Source: Acanthopleura granulata (taxonomy: Eukaryota; Mollusca; Polyplacophora; Chitonida; Chitonidae). Taken from it: DNA of 64,000 nt. The stretch is from the NCBI GenBank assembly GCA_016165875.1, contig JABBOT010000027.1, positions 868,001 through 932,000 of the forward strand, written 5' to 3'. Below are positions 38,528-54,931 of this stretch, piece by piece (position 1 is the first letter of the stretch; the number at the start of each line of letters is the position of its first letter). The notes beneath the pieces are model-generated. The model was not told the DNA's origin. It saw only the letters and a list, made by a program, of their open reading frames with translations, and searched no databases. A program made the translations under genes and the position numbers.

Positions 38528-39774
38528 TATGAGTAAATTTAAATGAAACACGCGCTAAGGATAACCTTAAGCAAAGATTTGATTCGTTCTGAAACTTGAT
38601 TTGAGGTTCCACAAAGTAAAACTTTAGTAAGTCGGGCTCTGCAGGAGATCTATGTTATGGGTGCTCACCACATAATTGTGCATTTGTGTTTAGTCAGTTC
38701 TCTCAGTGCACAGCATTGAAAAAATGAAAAATGAGAGAAAATGCACGGAACTTTTTGTGGTTGAGTTAGTTTTTTGAAGCATTTTTTCCATGTCGCATTT
38801 ACGGCTCCAGAAAATCAACACAAATTTATGTATTTCACAAAACTGAATAAACTGCAGTCAAACACGCTTCGTCATTGATCGCGTAAAAAAATCTAAACCA
38901 GGGGATATATTATAGTGAAATAAAAAATGATCATAAAGTATGTACATGTACTGACGATATAATGACTTACCTGACAGACTTCAGGCAGATAGGCAACATG
39001 CAGTTCATATAGGTAGCGTCTGGGATCTGGGATCATGTATACATCGGTCTCCTATTTAAGAAATAGGAAAAAAGTGAAAATGAAAGGATTCCCGTTCCAA
39101 GTATAACGACGTCATCGCGTTGACGTGTTCTTTATATATGGTTGCTCAGGCACAAGCAGAGGCACGTGGATATTTTTCATCGTGATAACCTCAATTCGAA
39201 CTGTTGGGTGATGTTTACACGCCAGTCTACGCATGTGCAACAAGACATATCATAATAAACCTATCTAATTAAATAAGTGTTCTAGATCAAATGTCAACGT
39301 TAACTGTTCATTAAATTTCCTGTTAATGAACAGTCAAATCAAAAGTAAAAATGCTGAGAAATAAAAACCAGGTAAGGAGATAGGGAGTTTTCTGCAGAAA
39401 GAATACTCTATACCATCTTTTACTCGTGCAAATTATGAAATGAAGAAACTCACAAATATAAAAGCCCATATAACTCTTAGAAATGAAGGGGGGAGGGCGT
39501 TTGCTTGTGTATTGAACATATAGTGAAATATAATTCAAGTGTTTATGAATGATATATACAATATATTTATGTCACCAATAAAAGAAAACTTGAATTCACA
39601 AGTACTTGTAAATATGACACCACGGATGATATTTTATAACAGGAATTTCCAGAAAGCTACAAAAGAGAGTAAAACCAGAGCAGCGACGACAGTGTGACAG
39701 CTGGCAATGGTGACACCGATCTCTCCCTGTAATATTTATCTGGTAACAGGCTGACAAATCTATACGCTCACATA

Positions 39775-39905
39775 CCCGAAATGGCCTAAAATTTCGTCCG
39801 TGACTAAGTTGTTCTTTTTTCCTGATTTGGGGAGCCCTATGTGATTGTATATAGAGGGCTGTTGTAAAGTTTGTCTGGAAGGTAGGATGATATCTTACTG
39901 GAAAA
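39775..39905 (+). mobile_element. TA-flanked MITE, copy 4 (truncated)
   Basis: Starts TA|CCCGAAATGGCCTAAAATTT and follows the family to GGAAGGTAGGATGATATC; the right end is missing. Confidence 0.6.
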
Positions 39906-40436
39906 AATGCAAGTTAACATATATACAAGATCTAAGCAATCATTATCAGCTTTCAAAAAATGTCTTTTCTTTTTTGAGCTTTATGCCGTAGGCTACTCAA
40001 AAAATATTTCACTTATACCATGTACAGTGACTAAAAAGAGGTAGGCGGTCAAAGCATTACTCTTGAATAAAGTTAAAGCTCCTTGTTCGTTTGTTAGACC
40101 ATTTGTTGGTCATCTTAGGAAATGACTTTCTTTATACATCTCCTTTTTCGGTATGAAAGACCCAATCGCCCACATATATCCACGTATATGGAGGTTTTGA
40201 ATGGTCCATAGCCTAAACTATTGTCATAACTAATTGTTTCTAGTCATTCAGCCATTGGATTCCAGGATTTTTCCTACCCGTTATATGGGACTATAAAACA
40301 TATACACATTTCAACAAGCCAAAATAGTCAACCTGAACTGGTTTTGTTCTGATTATCTCTGCTGAATTTTATCTTAAGGATATATATATATGTAATATAT
40401 CGTCCACTTTATCATCCATGTAATATATCACCCATT

Positions 40437-40643
40437 TTGTCGCTCACCTTGAGAACCTCTTCAAAATGCAGGGGTCCTCCAATAGTAAAGGTTCTGTCAC
40501 CTGCTGGTTCCGGATACTTGAATACATGTGTTTATTTCCTAGCGCCATTGGATCGGCCCCTTCTCTTCAGGTGGCGCCACACGAACGGGAATCTCAGGAT
40601 CTCAAACCTGATGTTGATGTTCGTACAATCAGCAAGGGGGTTT
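40437..40643 (-). pseudogene. Decayed fragment of the J-like gene at 34920-35873
   Basis: Plus-strand bases 40446-40643 align with 34949-35150, the 3' end of the J-like gene, in the same orientation; shared phrases include GAGAACC, GGTTCCGGATACT and CGGGAATCTCAGGA. The reading frame is interrupted and only the last third of the gene is present. It sits just before the duplicated Rab 3' block at 40771, so it may belong to a broader segmental copy. Confidence 0.75.
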
Positions 40644-41126
40644 ACAGATATTCCCTCTACCTCATCCGTGTCCGGGGAAGTTGTAAAACACTTCCAGCCT
40701 TGATACTCAGGCCTTGATACTCAGCCTTGATACACAAACGTACGGCTGCAGTTTGCGCAGATCGTCTCTTAACCCTACTGTGTTGTGTTCGGAATGTTTT
40801 AAGAGCAATGATAAAAATTGTCTATATTTTGTCACAAACTCTATTTCTAGCATTTGCCTCTGCGTGAAGGTCATTCCATTTTGTTGCTAGTTGCAAGGGT
40901 TGTCATGATACATGTACATGGAAAATACTGAACATTGCATAATATTATTTATTGTAATTTATCCCTTTATATGTTGTCTCAAGTTGTCATTAATGTGTGT
41001 GGCATAAGCCTACTACTGGTCAAACAGTTTTGTGTTTAGTGTTGGTTCAGAATATATTTGTAAAGGGTTTCACAGGGGATGTGTAGTTTACAGACAAGAA
41101 TATTTTTTAAATTAAGTTTAAAAGAT

Positions 41127-41268
41127 CCACCAGCAACCTGTGGATGGTCGTGGGTTTCCCCCAGGCTTTATCTGGTTGCCTCCCGCCATAATCCTGGCCG
41201 TTGTGGTATAAGTGAAATATTCTTGAGTACGACGTAAAACAATCAAATAAATCATAAATAAATAATAT
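41127..41268 (+). mobile_element. SINE family A, 5' truncated
   Basis: GATCCACCAGCAACCTGTGG to GACGTAAAACAATCAAATAA. Inserted at the end of the duplicated Rab 3' block. Confidence 0.83.
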
Positions 41269-41334
41269 CGCTCTCTTTAACTGTGCAAACTGTTGCATGC
41301 ATGTTTCCACCACTTTGGTGACAGTGTGAATGTT

Positions 41335-41880
41335 TCCGACTGGCTGTACCCAGTTTCCACCAAGCTCTGCCCAGTTTCTTCCAGGCTATTCCCAGTTTGT
41401 TCAAAGCGCTGCCCAGATTCCGTTGGGCCCTGACCAGTTTCCTCCGGGCTCTTCTCATTTTCCTCAAGGCTCTGCACAATTTCCTCTTATCTCTGCCCAG
41501 ATTTCGTTGGGCCCTGTCCAGTTTCCTCTGGGCTCTTCTCATTTTCCTCAAGGCTCTGCACAATTTCCTCTTATCTCTGCCCAGATTTCGTTGGGCCCTG
41601 ACCAGTTTCCTCCGGGCTCTTCTCATTTTCCTCAAGGCTCTGCACAATTTCCTCTTATCTCTGCCCAGATTTCGTTGGGCCCTGTCCAGTTTCCTCCGGG
41701 CTCTTCTCATTTTCCTCAAGGCTCTGCACAATTTCCTCTTATCTCTGCCCAGATTTCGTTGGGCCCTGTCCAGTTTCCTCCGGGCTCTTCTCATTTTCCT
41801 CAAGCCTCTGCACAATTTCCTCTTATCTCTGCCCAGATTTCGTTGGACCCTGTCCAGTTTCAACTTTTTGCATTCCCTGT
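41335..41880. repeat. 84-bp higher-order minisatellite built from 21-bp monomers
   Basis: GCCCTG..CAGTTTCCTC recurs at 41427, 41511, 41595, 41679, 41763 and 41847, exactly 84 bp apart. Each 84-bp unit is four 21-bp monomers of the form (CTCTGCCCAGTTTCCTCxxG). Single 21-mers also flank the array (41362-41426), and a non-expanded ancestor lies at 32396-32530. Since 21 is a multiple of 3, several frames stay open on both strands. Confidence 0.9.
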
Positions 41881-42499
41881 GCAATTTCCTCTAGGCTCTG
41901 CTCTGCACGATTTCCTCTGAACTACCTACTACTTTCCTACAGGTTCAGTATCACCACGAGTAAATGCTAACATCTTAGCGACCAATCGTTAGCCTGTACC
42001 TATGGAAACCTTTCTCTGGGTTTGCAGCGAAAATACTCTGATCACATTCAAGAATTTCATAACAACATATCACACACTAGTAAGACCACAGTGTATAACT
42101 GATGTTTTTATACTTATTATCCAACATTGCTCAGCCGATGTGATGATATATTGCTGGTGTTGTTGATGAATGGTGTGTTTTCAGAGACGACTATTACTGG
42201 GCACTGGCGAGAGAATGACCTTTTGTTTGGTTTTGCAAGATATATATTCCTGAAGGAGTGGAATGAGTGTCGGCAGCTTAGCAGTAAATCAGGTTTGAAA
42301 GCTACAAGAAGGAGTGAATGAACGATTATGGCTTAATACCACTTCGGCAATCTTGCCAAACTAAGGCCACCAAGCCTGTCTTTTAATGTGGATTTATTAA
42401 TTTGGCCTGTGCGGGACTTTAAAGAATATAGCCGATTTTAAGCTCAAAATTCCATTAGGATGAACTGTACAGATCGCGAGATACCAACTAATTTGGAAT

Positions 42500-42630
42500 G
42501 GTTCACACATCCCTCCCCCACCCCATCGCTTTTCCCGCACCATAATTCTGGCCGACATCATATAAGTGAAATGCTTTTAATTGAGCATGTCGTAAAACAC
42601 CCATCGAACACATGTAAATAAATAAATATT
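42500..42630 (+). mobile_element. SINE family A, 3' half
   Basis: TTTTCCCGCACCATAATTCT to GTCGTAAAACACCCATCGAA. Duplicate of 33040-33150. Confidence 0.7.
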
Positions 42631-42789
42631 CTATTCCATATGTTTTACTTGTTCTTATAGGTAAAAAGAGAAACTCACTTTTGAGAAACTTCATTTTAAC
42701 AGTACACTCCATCCCTATAGCGCTTGGTGGATATCAGCTTTTTATTAAGAAAATTATCTCGTTCAGAACCAACGCCACTTTAAAACAAA

Positions 42790-42900
42790 GACGCAGGCTG
42801 GCTTCCATAACAGCCGCGCGTGGGAAGGTCTCCAAGCGATTCAGTTTATCGTGGATTTCCCAGGGCTCTCCCAGGTTTCTTTCCCCTTACATGGGCAGCG
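42790..42900 (+). mobile_element. SINE family A, degenerate
   Basis: AGGCTGGCTTCCATAACAGC, CGTGGGAAGGTCTCC, CAGGTTTCTTTCCCC. Duplicate of 33388-33562; a 23-A run (42945-42967) follows. Confidence 0.6.
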
Positions 42901-42944
42901 GAACCGCTCCGACCTCCCCGACCATGTTCGGAAAAATAATTTCC

Positions 42945-42967
42945 AAAAAAAAAAAAAAAAAAAAAAA
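42945..42967. repeat. Poly(A) run (23 A)
   Basis: Follows the degenerate SINE at 42790; could be a SINE or retrocopy tail. Confidence 0.85.
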
Positions 42968-43359
42968 TTGCAAAAGAAACAGAAGCAGAACAGGAGTGAA
43001 AACAAATTATCCAGCACCTATATATAAAGAGTTTGTTTGTTGTTTTTACTCCAAATGCGTATCAAGTCAATAACTTCGACCGCGTATTTATGGCTATGAC
43101 GTTGTGGTAGGCCTACTATATCTTGAAACTTGACGTGCAGGCTGCTGCCCATGAAACCAACTACATGATAATAATGTAGTGTATTGAAAAGACAGAACGA
43201 GTCGGAGAACCGGACTTATAAGGGCTGGTATTCGCCCGTCAGAATCGCTCTTTTCTGACAAAGGTTTGCATTGAGTGGACGCATGAGTGTCACACAATTA
43301 GCTGAAATAATTACGCTGGTATAATTGCTTGCCGATCGATTTAAGCTATCAGTAAAAGT

Positions 43360-44850
43360 AAAAGAGCTTTCCAAAGATAGATTGCCTATAGTCTGAGAGT
43401 TCAATGAACTTAGCAGTTTTCTTATCAATTTTGTCTGTATAATCCTTAAGAACATGCAAGATCATGAGGTCATTTAACCTAGACTGTGTCATGGTGGACC
43501 GCGGGTATGTTTTTAGCCTACGGAGAGTAGAGAAAGACATTGCGCTTATTGTATTTGTGGCTGGCAGAACACGGATCAGACGAAGTACAATGCAAACCTC
43601 GGAGAAAAAGGTCCTCTCATGGTGTGGCCGAAAAAAGGAAAATCGGAGACAACAGGCGAGTCTTCCCTGCCTCTTCGCCAGCTTCGTATCGTGGTTACGT
43701 CTTGCGTTTGCGCGGTAACACTATCTTCTACGTTAAGTGATTTTGCGTTGTGTAGAATCTTTCCATAAAACAGGCCAAAGTCTCGGTTTTGCCTTATTTT
43801 CTGAAAGGTTTTAACAGTCAAAGAAACAATTTCTTGACCTACTGTTGCTGACAAATTTGGACTTTGTAATGTTTTACTAAGATTATCGGAGTGCTTAAGA
43901 GTGAGAGTGATATTTCCAAGAAAAGATCGAATTTTCTCATTTGTAACTGCACTCCAATAATCCTTGCTTTCACTTCAGTGTCTGTCGCACATTGTATTGC
44001 CTCTTCCTACAGATTAAATAACACCTCACAGTTATCAAGAATGCTCCCAAGTGAGTTTGCACGAACAGTCCAGCGCGTAGAACAAAATACTCTAACTCCA
44101 GGTGTATCGAGTTGAATATTAGTTTTCAGGTTATCAAACAATGCTTCACGCCTGGGTGAGTATTTGATCAATTTACAAATTTGGTGCGTAATTTCCAAAG
44201 CGTCTTTAGTAGATTTTACCTCTCTGATGGCGTCGTTGCACGCATGATTTAATGAGTGGCCATAACAGTGTGTGAACAACGCTTTCGTTTCCAACCTCTG
44301 TAACCGGACAGCCACGCCGGATTTCCCCCCACTCATATTGCTCGCGCCATCATAACATTGCCCACTGCATTTTCCTTTTGATACATTCATTCTACAACGA
44401 ACTTCTAAAATTACTTTTACCAAAGTTTCAGCAGTGATGTCATCTACTTTGTAAACCCCAAGGAAATCTTCGTGGACAATAAAATCCTCTCCTACCCACC
44501 TAAAAACTAGTATGACCTGTACATGACTGGAAACGTCAGCCAACTAATCTTCTATTATACAGTAAAACTCGGAAAGATGGACAGACTTCAGAATTTCATT
44601 TATGACCTGTCTTGAAAGAACACGAATCATTTCATTCTGAATGTCATGCGATACATATTTTCTGATTTCTTTTTTAACCACTGTAGAATAGACGGGTCGT
44701 CACTTCCACGCAAAATGCGTGAAGTTCCCATCGTCTTCATGTGCAACAGCACTGCTTCCACGGAATGCTAAACCTTCTCGACATAAGTGACGTATATTTT
44801 CAAACATTTTATATATAATGCGTCTATTTTCCCCCTTTTCTTCAGGCGCA
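43360..44850 (-). pseudogene. hAT-type transposase fossil (ZMYM1/DUF4371-like)
   Basis: Read on the minus strand from about 44850: ENRRIIYKMFENIRHLCREG, then DDPSILQWL, QNEMIRVLSRQVINEILKS, an in-frame stop, then VFRWVGEDFIVHEDFLGVY, QCYDGASNMSGGKSG, THCYGHSLNHACNDAI, STRWTVRANSLGSILDN, and finally the C-terminal MSFSTLRRLKTY...SRLNDLMILHV (about 43540-43450), the hAT dimerisation region. Order and spacing are right for a ZMYM1-like transposase. At least one internal stop and frame changes near 44000 and 43570 make it dead. Terminal repeats were not identified. Confidence 0.82.
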
Positions 44851-45257
44851 CAGAAAATGGTGGGTAGGGATTGGCTGTATCTCTGAAATGTGTTGAAGTA
44901 CTGCCAGATAATTTTGCGGGTATAAACTATGACAAATAATGGTTGAAAAAAAAGTCCATTACTTATGGCTACAATTAAAGAGAGAAAAATATCATCCAAT
45001 GAGCAAGCGCCCCCCCCACCCCCCATACCCAGTTTCTATGGCGATAGGACGCTACTACCTGCATTCCAGCTGATTTAATTTGAGAAAATGGTTGTCAATC
45101 CCCGATGATATTTGGATATGTTGTAGGCCAGGCATCTAGTTATTTGACAGGATGTGTCATTTGGGCCAACGAAAATTAGGGAATACAGTTTTACGCGGGT
45201 GTTCTTTGTGAAATTACTACATAAATAGTAAGGCTACTTTTTAATGTTTTTATACCT
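44847..45257 (-). mobile_element. 5' non-coding segment of the hAT fossil
   Basis: About 411 bp directly upstream (minus strand) of the transposase start. It has a close second copy of about 407 bp at 54432-54838, same orientation, with shared phrases such as TATAAACTATGACAAATAATGG and a C-run near 45010. The sequence GGTATAAAAAC on the minus strand near 45245-45255 looks like a TATA box driving the transposase. Confidence 0.7.
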
Positions 45258-45587
45258 ACAAGATGGGAGACATAGCTCAACTTGATTTTTGTTTCATTTA
45301 ACTAGTTATATAATATTTTTTTTCTTTTCATCATCTAGATAACATAACGTCAGAGCAGGTCAGTTTTCACTGAGCTGTGAGAAGAATTTGAAAGCACAGA
45401 GCCAATTTTGATTACACGTTTTGACCCCTTTGTCTACAACATATTATTCAGGTGGGTGATGAATGCAGATATTTTTCACAAAAGCTGACTTGATGCCTAT
45501 AGATGCCTTATACCTATAGAGAAACCTGCCTGAATGTGACAATTTAGATCTTCTGCAATGAAGGTAAAACGAATCACTCAATCATGA

Positions 45588-45788
45588 AGACTCAGTGAGA
45601 GAAGGCTAAAGGGAGAATTCTGTTGCATTTTTTGCCCGTCTGTGGGCAAATACGACTGCAATGAATGGCAGGGTGCCAAAACACCCAGGGGAGGCTATGG
45701 ACGGCTAGTACTAGAGATGCCCGAGGCAGGGAGAAGAGAATTCAGGGTACACAGGCTGAGTGAAATGGCGTTTTCCGGGTTCCAGACT
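45588..45788 (+). CDS. Exon encoding half of a homing-endonuclease-type zinc-binding/HNH fold (partial)
   Basis: The open frame from 45588 reads EFCCIFCPSVGKYDCNEWQG, then GYGRLVLEMPE, then RVHRLSEMAFSG, ending at a consensus donor (gtatgt at 45789). The C...C.EWQG...GYGR...HRL pattern is what I know from the zinc-binding loop of His-Me/HNH homing-type nucleases found in scattered invertebrate genes. The expected second half (a VSHLCHN-like histidine-cysteine motif) was not found downstream, so the gene is truncated or its next exon was missed. GC content is higher than the surroundings. Confidence 0.5.
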
Positions 45789-46238
45789 GTATGTATGGTG
45801 TTGTTGTATCTACAGCCTGCAGGTCTGTGGTCTTGTCCTTATATACTAATTCTTTAGACGCGGTGAACATTGTGTCATTTTAGCAGGCAGGTAGTGCGAC
45901 CAATTCTGACTGTATTAAGTGTGTGTTAAATGATATTTCAACATGACAGTGGCCAGTGCAATTGCTTGTGGCCTAGGTTAGAAAGTATTTCCCCAACAAA
46001 GCTACCACCAGTGAGGATGGCTAAAACCGATGATCTTATGTAGAGGGGTGGGGTGTAGGATAACGTTAACGAAAAGTTTGCGTAAAGTATACAAAACAGA
46101 AAGCTAAGTCAGTATTTTCTTGATAATGCAACCAGGTGTATTTATCAAAACATTGCGTTTGAAACTTTCGTTTAATGACAGTTTTTTTTCCAAACTCACG
46201 GAACAGAAAATCAAACGATCTGGTTTGATTGGGAGTAG

Positions 46239-46421
46239 ATGACACACGTGTCGTGCGAGTACGCTGTGGGATTATTTGGGACCCAGATGTCGAAGGCGCG
46301 TTGTCGCCCCATTGATGGTTTTATTCCACAGCCTCTGTCGGAGGAAACGGATTCTGACGAATTTCTGAACGTGATTTTAGACAGAAATAGTTTAGACTTC
46401 GAATTTTTATCTTCGAAATAA
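46239..46421 (+). CDS. Possible terminal exon, unidentified
   Basis: Open frame ending TAA at 46419-46421; an acceptor-like cccag precedes ATGTCGAAGG at about 46288, after which the peptide MSKARCRPIDGFIPQPLSEE continues acidic and ends FLSSK. It lies 0.5 kb after the nuclease-like exon and could be its C-terminal exon, but no homology supports this. A chance frame is as likely. Confidence 0.2.
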   Translation: MTHVSCEYAVGLFGTQMSKARCRPIDGFIPQPLSEETDSDEFLNVILDRNSLDFEFLSSK

Positions 46422-46663
46422 TTAAGTTTGAGTGAAACGAGCAATCAATTAACCAAATTGCAGTCTGAGTACTTCTACAAGTAGGCCTACAGTTGTAATG
46501 GAATCAACCGGTTGCTGGACGGTATTTATACACAGGCTGTTATATCAAAACAGCGCCATCTGTGCAGTCTGGTGACGGCGCACAGATTCAATATCATTAA
46601 AGTGAGTAAATTGCCTGCTAAAGTATATTCTTTGGGACTTTAAATATAGATGACGGCATCATT

Positions 46664-46919
46664 CGGTTTCATGAAGTATACTTAGTGCTAAGTAGCACTC
46701 AGCTAAGTACTTTTCCTATCTCTACAACATTAATTGTCATGGCAGTTAAGGGAATACTTAGCTCAGTGTGCTTAATGAAACTGGGGCCAAGGCCTGGTTT
46801 CATGAAGCATACTTGGTGCTAAGTAACCCTTAGAAAGTCCATTTCCCGTCTCTACAACATACGTTGTCATGGAAGTTAATTGAATACTTAGCTAAGTATA
46901 CTTCATGAAACTGGGGCCA
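46664..46919. mobile_element. Two tandem copies of a foldback MITE
   Basis: Each copy of about 125 bp begins GGTTTCATGAAG and ends CTTxATGAAACTGGGGCC, with inner inverted motifs (TACTTAGTGCTAAGTA, ACTTAGCTAAGTA). Copies meet at about 46789. The shared middle is CTCTACAACAT...TTGTCATGG. Confidence 0.75.
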
Positions 46920-48048
46920 GACTTACACTAAAAAGAGAAGTATGGCACTTCCGACTTACATCTTCCCAGGGCAATGTATTCATTTGTATGATTATGGACC
47001 CTTTTACTTACGGAAAATGCCAATTGCATTAGTTCTGAACGTTTCTGTTCACGACTTCAAATGTTACATGTATTTTTGCATTGCTCAAGTGCATGTCAGA
47101 GAGAAGTTAGAATGGCAGCGGTGCGGTTTTCACACCCTGCATAACTTTAATTGTTTTTTTTCCTGATGTTTATCGTGTTTTCAATTACCTGGTGGGAAAT
47201 GCTATACACAGTGCAGTCGGTTTTCTGTTGAATACACCAACAAATGCGAACACGTCGACCAATGTTCTACCAGTATGTCACCACTGTACCAAACTCAACA
47301 ACATCGGATATTTGACGTGGGCAGTTCACTCCATGTTCCGAAGTGTCGCAAAGTGGCATACCAGTACAGTGTCGCCTAATTATCAGACCCCTCGATATAA
47401 CGAATACCCCCAAAATATGTATTTGTCTCTATTAATGTATGTCTGGTAATTTCTTTGCACATCCTTGCATGACCTAAATTGGGCTACACACAAATGACAT
47501 GTACGTAAGCCAATACAACCCCCCTCCACCATCATCCCACCTACTTTCACATTAACTAAAAATGTGCCAAATGAGGGCATAATATAACCCGTGGTGTCAG
47601 AAGTGGCATAAATGCTAGCTTTTAGCCACGAAATGAAAGTGTAGGGTTACACTGAAGCAAAAATAGGCTGTACGCCTTATGGGTGTGCCATGTTTTACAA
47701 AATCAGTAGCAAAGTATGCACTGTAACTCCATACTCAATTTTGAACCCGTCAGTCAATAGCAGATGAAATATTAAACCAGGGTCAAAATTAATTATGTGC
47801 ATAATACAATGAATAAAAGTATAAAATGAATACATTAACAAATCATCGTAAGCATACATATACCTGGTAGGAAAAAGTAGCTTGGAAAACTTAATTATAT
47901 ATAATGCTCTAAATAATCTATATGGCAATGTCCTGCATAAAAATAATTCCACAAATGCAAAATTTTAAAAAAACTTTTCACCACAAAGGAATGAGACCAA
48001 ATGTTTCTTGAGTACAAAATATATTTTCTTCTTCACAAAAGTTCTCCT

Positions 48049-54390
<6,342 letters not shown>

Positions 54391-54892
54391 CCTGATAACT
54401 GGTTCAGTCAGATCTAAAAACACTAATTGGACGCACAGAAAATGGTGGGGACGGGTAGGGATTGGCTGTATCTCTGAAGTGTGTTGAAGTACTGCCTGGT
54501 AATTTTGCAGGTATAAACTATGACAAATAATGGTTGAAAAAAAGTCCATTACTTGTGGCTACTATTGAAGAGAGAAAAATATCACCCAATGAGCAAGTGC
54601 CCCCCCCCCCCGCACCCTATTTCCATGGCAATAGAATGCTAATACCTGCATTCCAGCTGAATTACTTTGAGAAAATGGTGGTCAACCCCTGATGATATTT
54701 GGATAGGCCAGGCATCTTAGTTATTTGACAGAATGTGTCATTTGGGTCAACGAATATTAGGGAATACAGTTTTAGGAGGGTGTTCTTTGCGAAATCACTA
54801 CATAAATAGTAAGGCTATTTTGGGTGTTTTTATACCTAATAGAAGTTGCAGAGAATTACCCCCCCTTAGTTGAGGTCTTCTGTAGACTACAC
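54391..54892. promoter_or_regulatory. Divergent CRYM-NUP85 promoter interval
   Basis: 502 bp between the two start codons. Bases 54432-54838 are a copy of the hAT 5' segment at 44847-45257, leaving only about 40 bp and 55 bp of non-repeat DNA beside the CRYM and NUP85 starts. The minus strand reads GGTATAAAAACACC at about 54825-54837, a TATA-like site pointing toward CRYM. Whether either gene uses it is unknown. Confidence 0.6.
54432..54838 (-). mobile_element. Solo 5' segment of the hAT element, inserted between CRYM and NUP85
   Basis: Closely matches 44847-45257 over its whole length with small indels. It lacks any transposase coding sequence. No obvious terminal inverted repeats or 8-bp target duplication were found at its edges, so it may be a truncated copy or a solo promoter fragment. 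Confidence 0.7.
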
Positions 54893-54931
54893 ATGGCTAC
54901 CGAGCGGGAAAGCGACCAGGTTTCAGTGACG
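54893..54931 (+). CDS. NUP85: NUP85 exon 1
   Basis: 39 nt, ATG to donor gtaaat (54932), phase 0. It encodes MATERESDQVSVT. Short and acidic, like the start of human NUP85; identified through its in-phase junction with exon 2. Confidence 0.75.

Larger units (their letters stand above)
40771..42910. repeat. Segmental duplication, rearranged copy of about 30078-33500
   Basis: 40771-40866 matches 30078-30110 and 30195-30250; 40867-41101 matches 31464-31699; 41335-41400 matches 32396-32450; 42003-42400 matches 32553-32950; and 42500-42890 matches 33040-33480, all in order and same orientation with intervening deletions. Confidence 0.85.
35874..43359. other. Gene-poor interval between the J-like gene and the hAT fossil
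   Basis: Holds the orphan exon candidate (36144), the THAP remnant (37224), SINEs (38384, 41127, 42500, 42790), a MITE scrap (39775), the J-like pseudogene fragment, the duplicated Rab 3' block and the 84-bp minisatellite. No intact gene was found. A phrase near 39665 (GAGTAAAACCAGAGCAG) recurs at 49619, marking another dispersed repeat. Confidence 0.6.
45789..48048. other. Interval between the nuclease-like exon and CRYM
   Basis: Apart from the possible terminal exon at 46239 and the tandem foldback MITE at 46664-46919, nothing recognisable was seen. 47000-48000 is AT-rich with no coding signal. The CRYM 3' UTR (minus strand) must end somewhere left of 48049, but no clear poly(A) signal was found on that strand. 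Confidence 0.5.

Noticed and set aside
40437..40717. Plus-strand frames of 83-88 codons
   Set aside because: They are antisense to the decayed copy of the J-like gene.
41252..41920. Open frames of 165-210 codons on both strands, with 28-residue repeats
   Set aside because: They arise because the 84-bp minisatellite period is a multiple of three. All frames look equally open and compositionally odd, and no start, splice or homology supports a protein.
42681..43073. 130-codon plus-strand frame containing a lysine run
   Set aside because: It runs through a SINE fragment and the 23-A tract.
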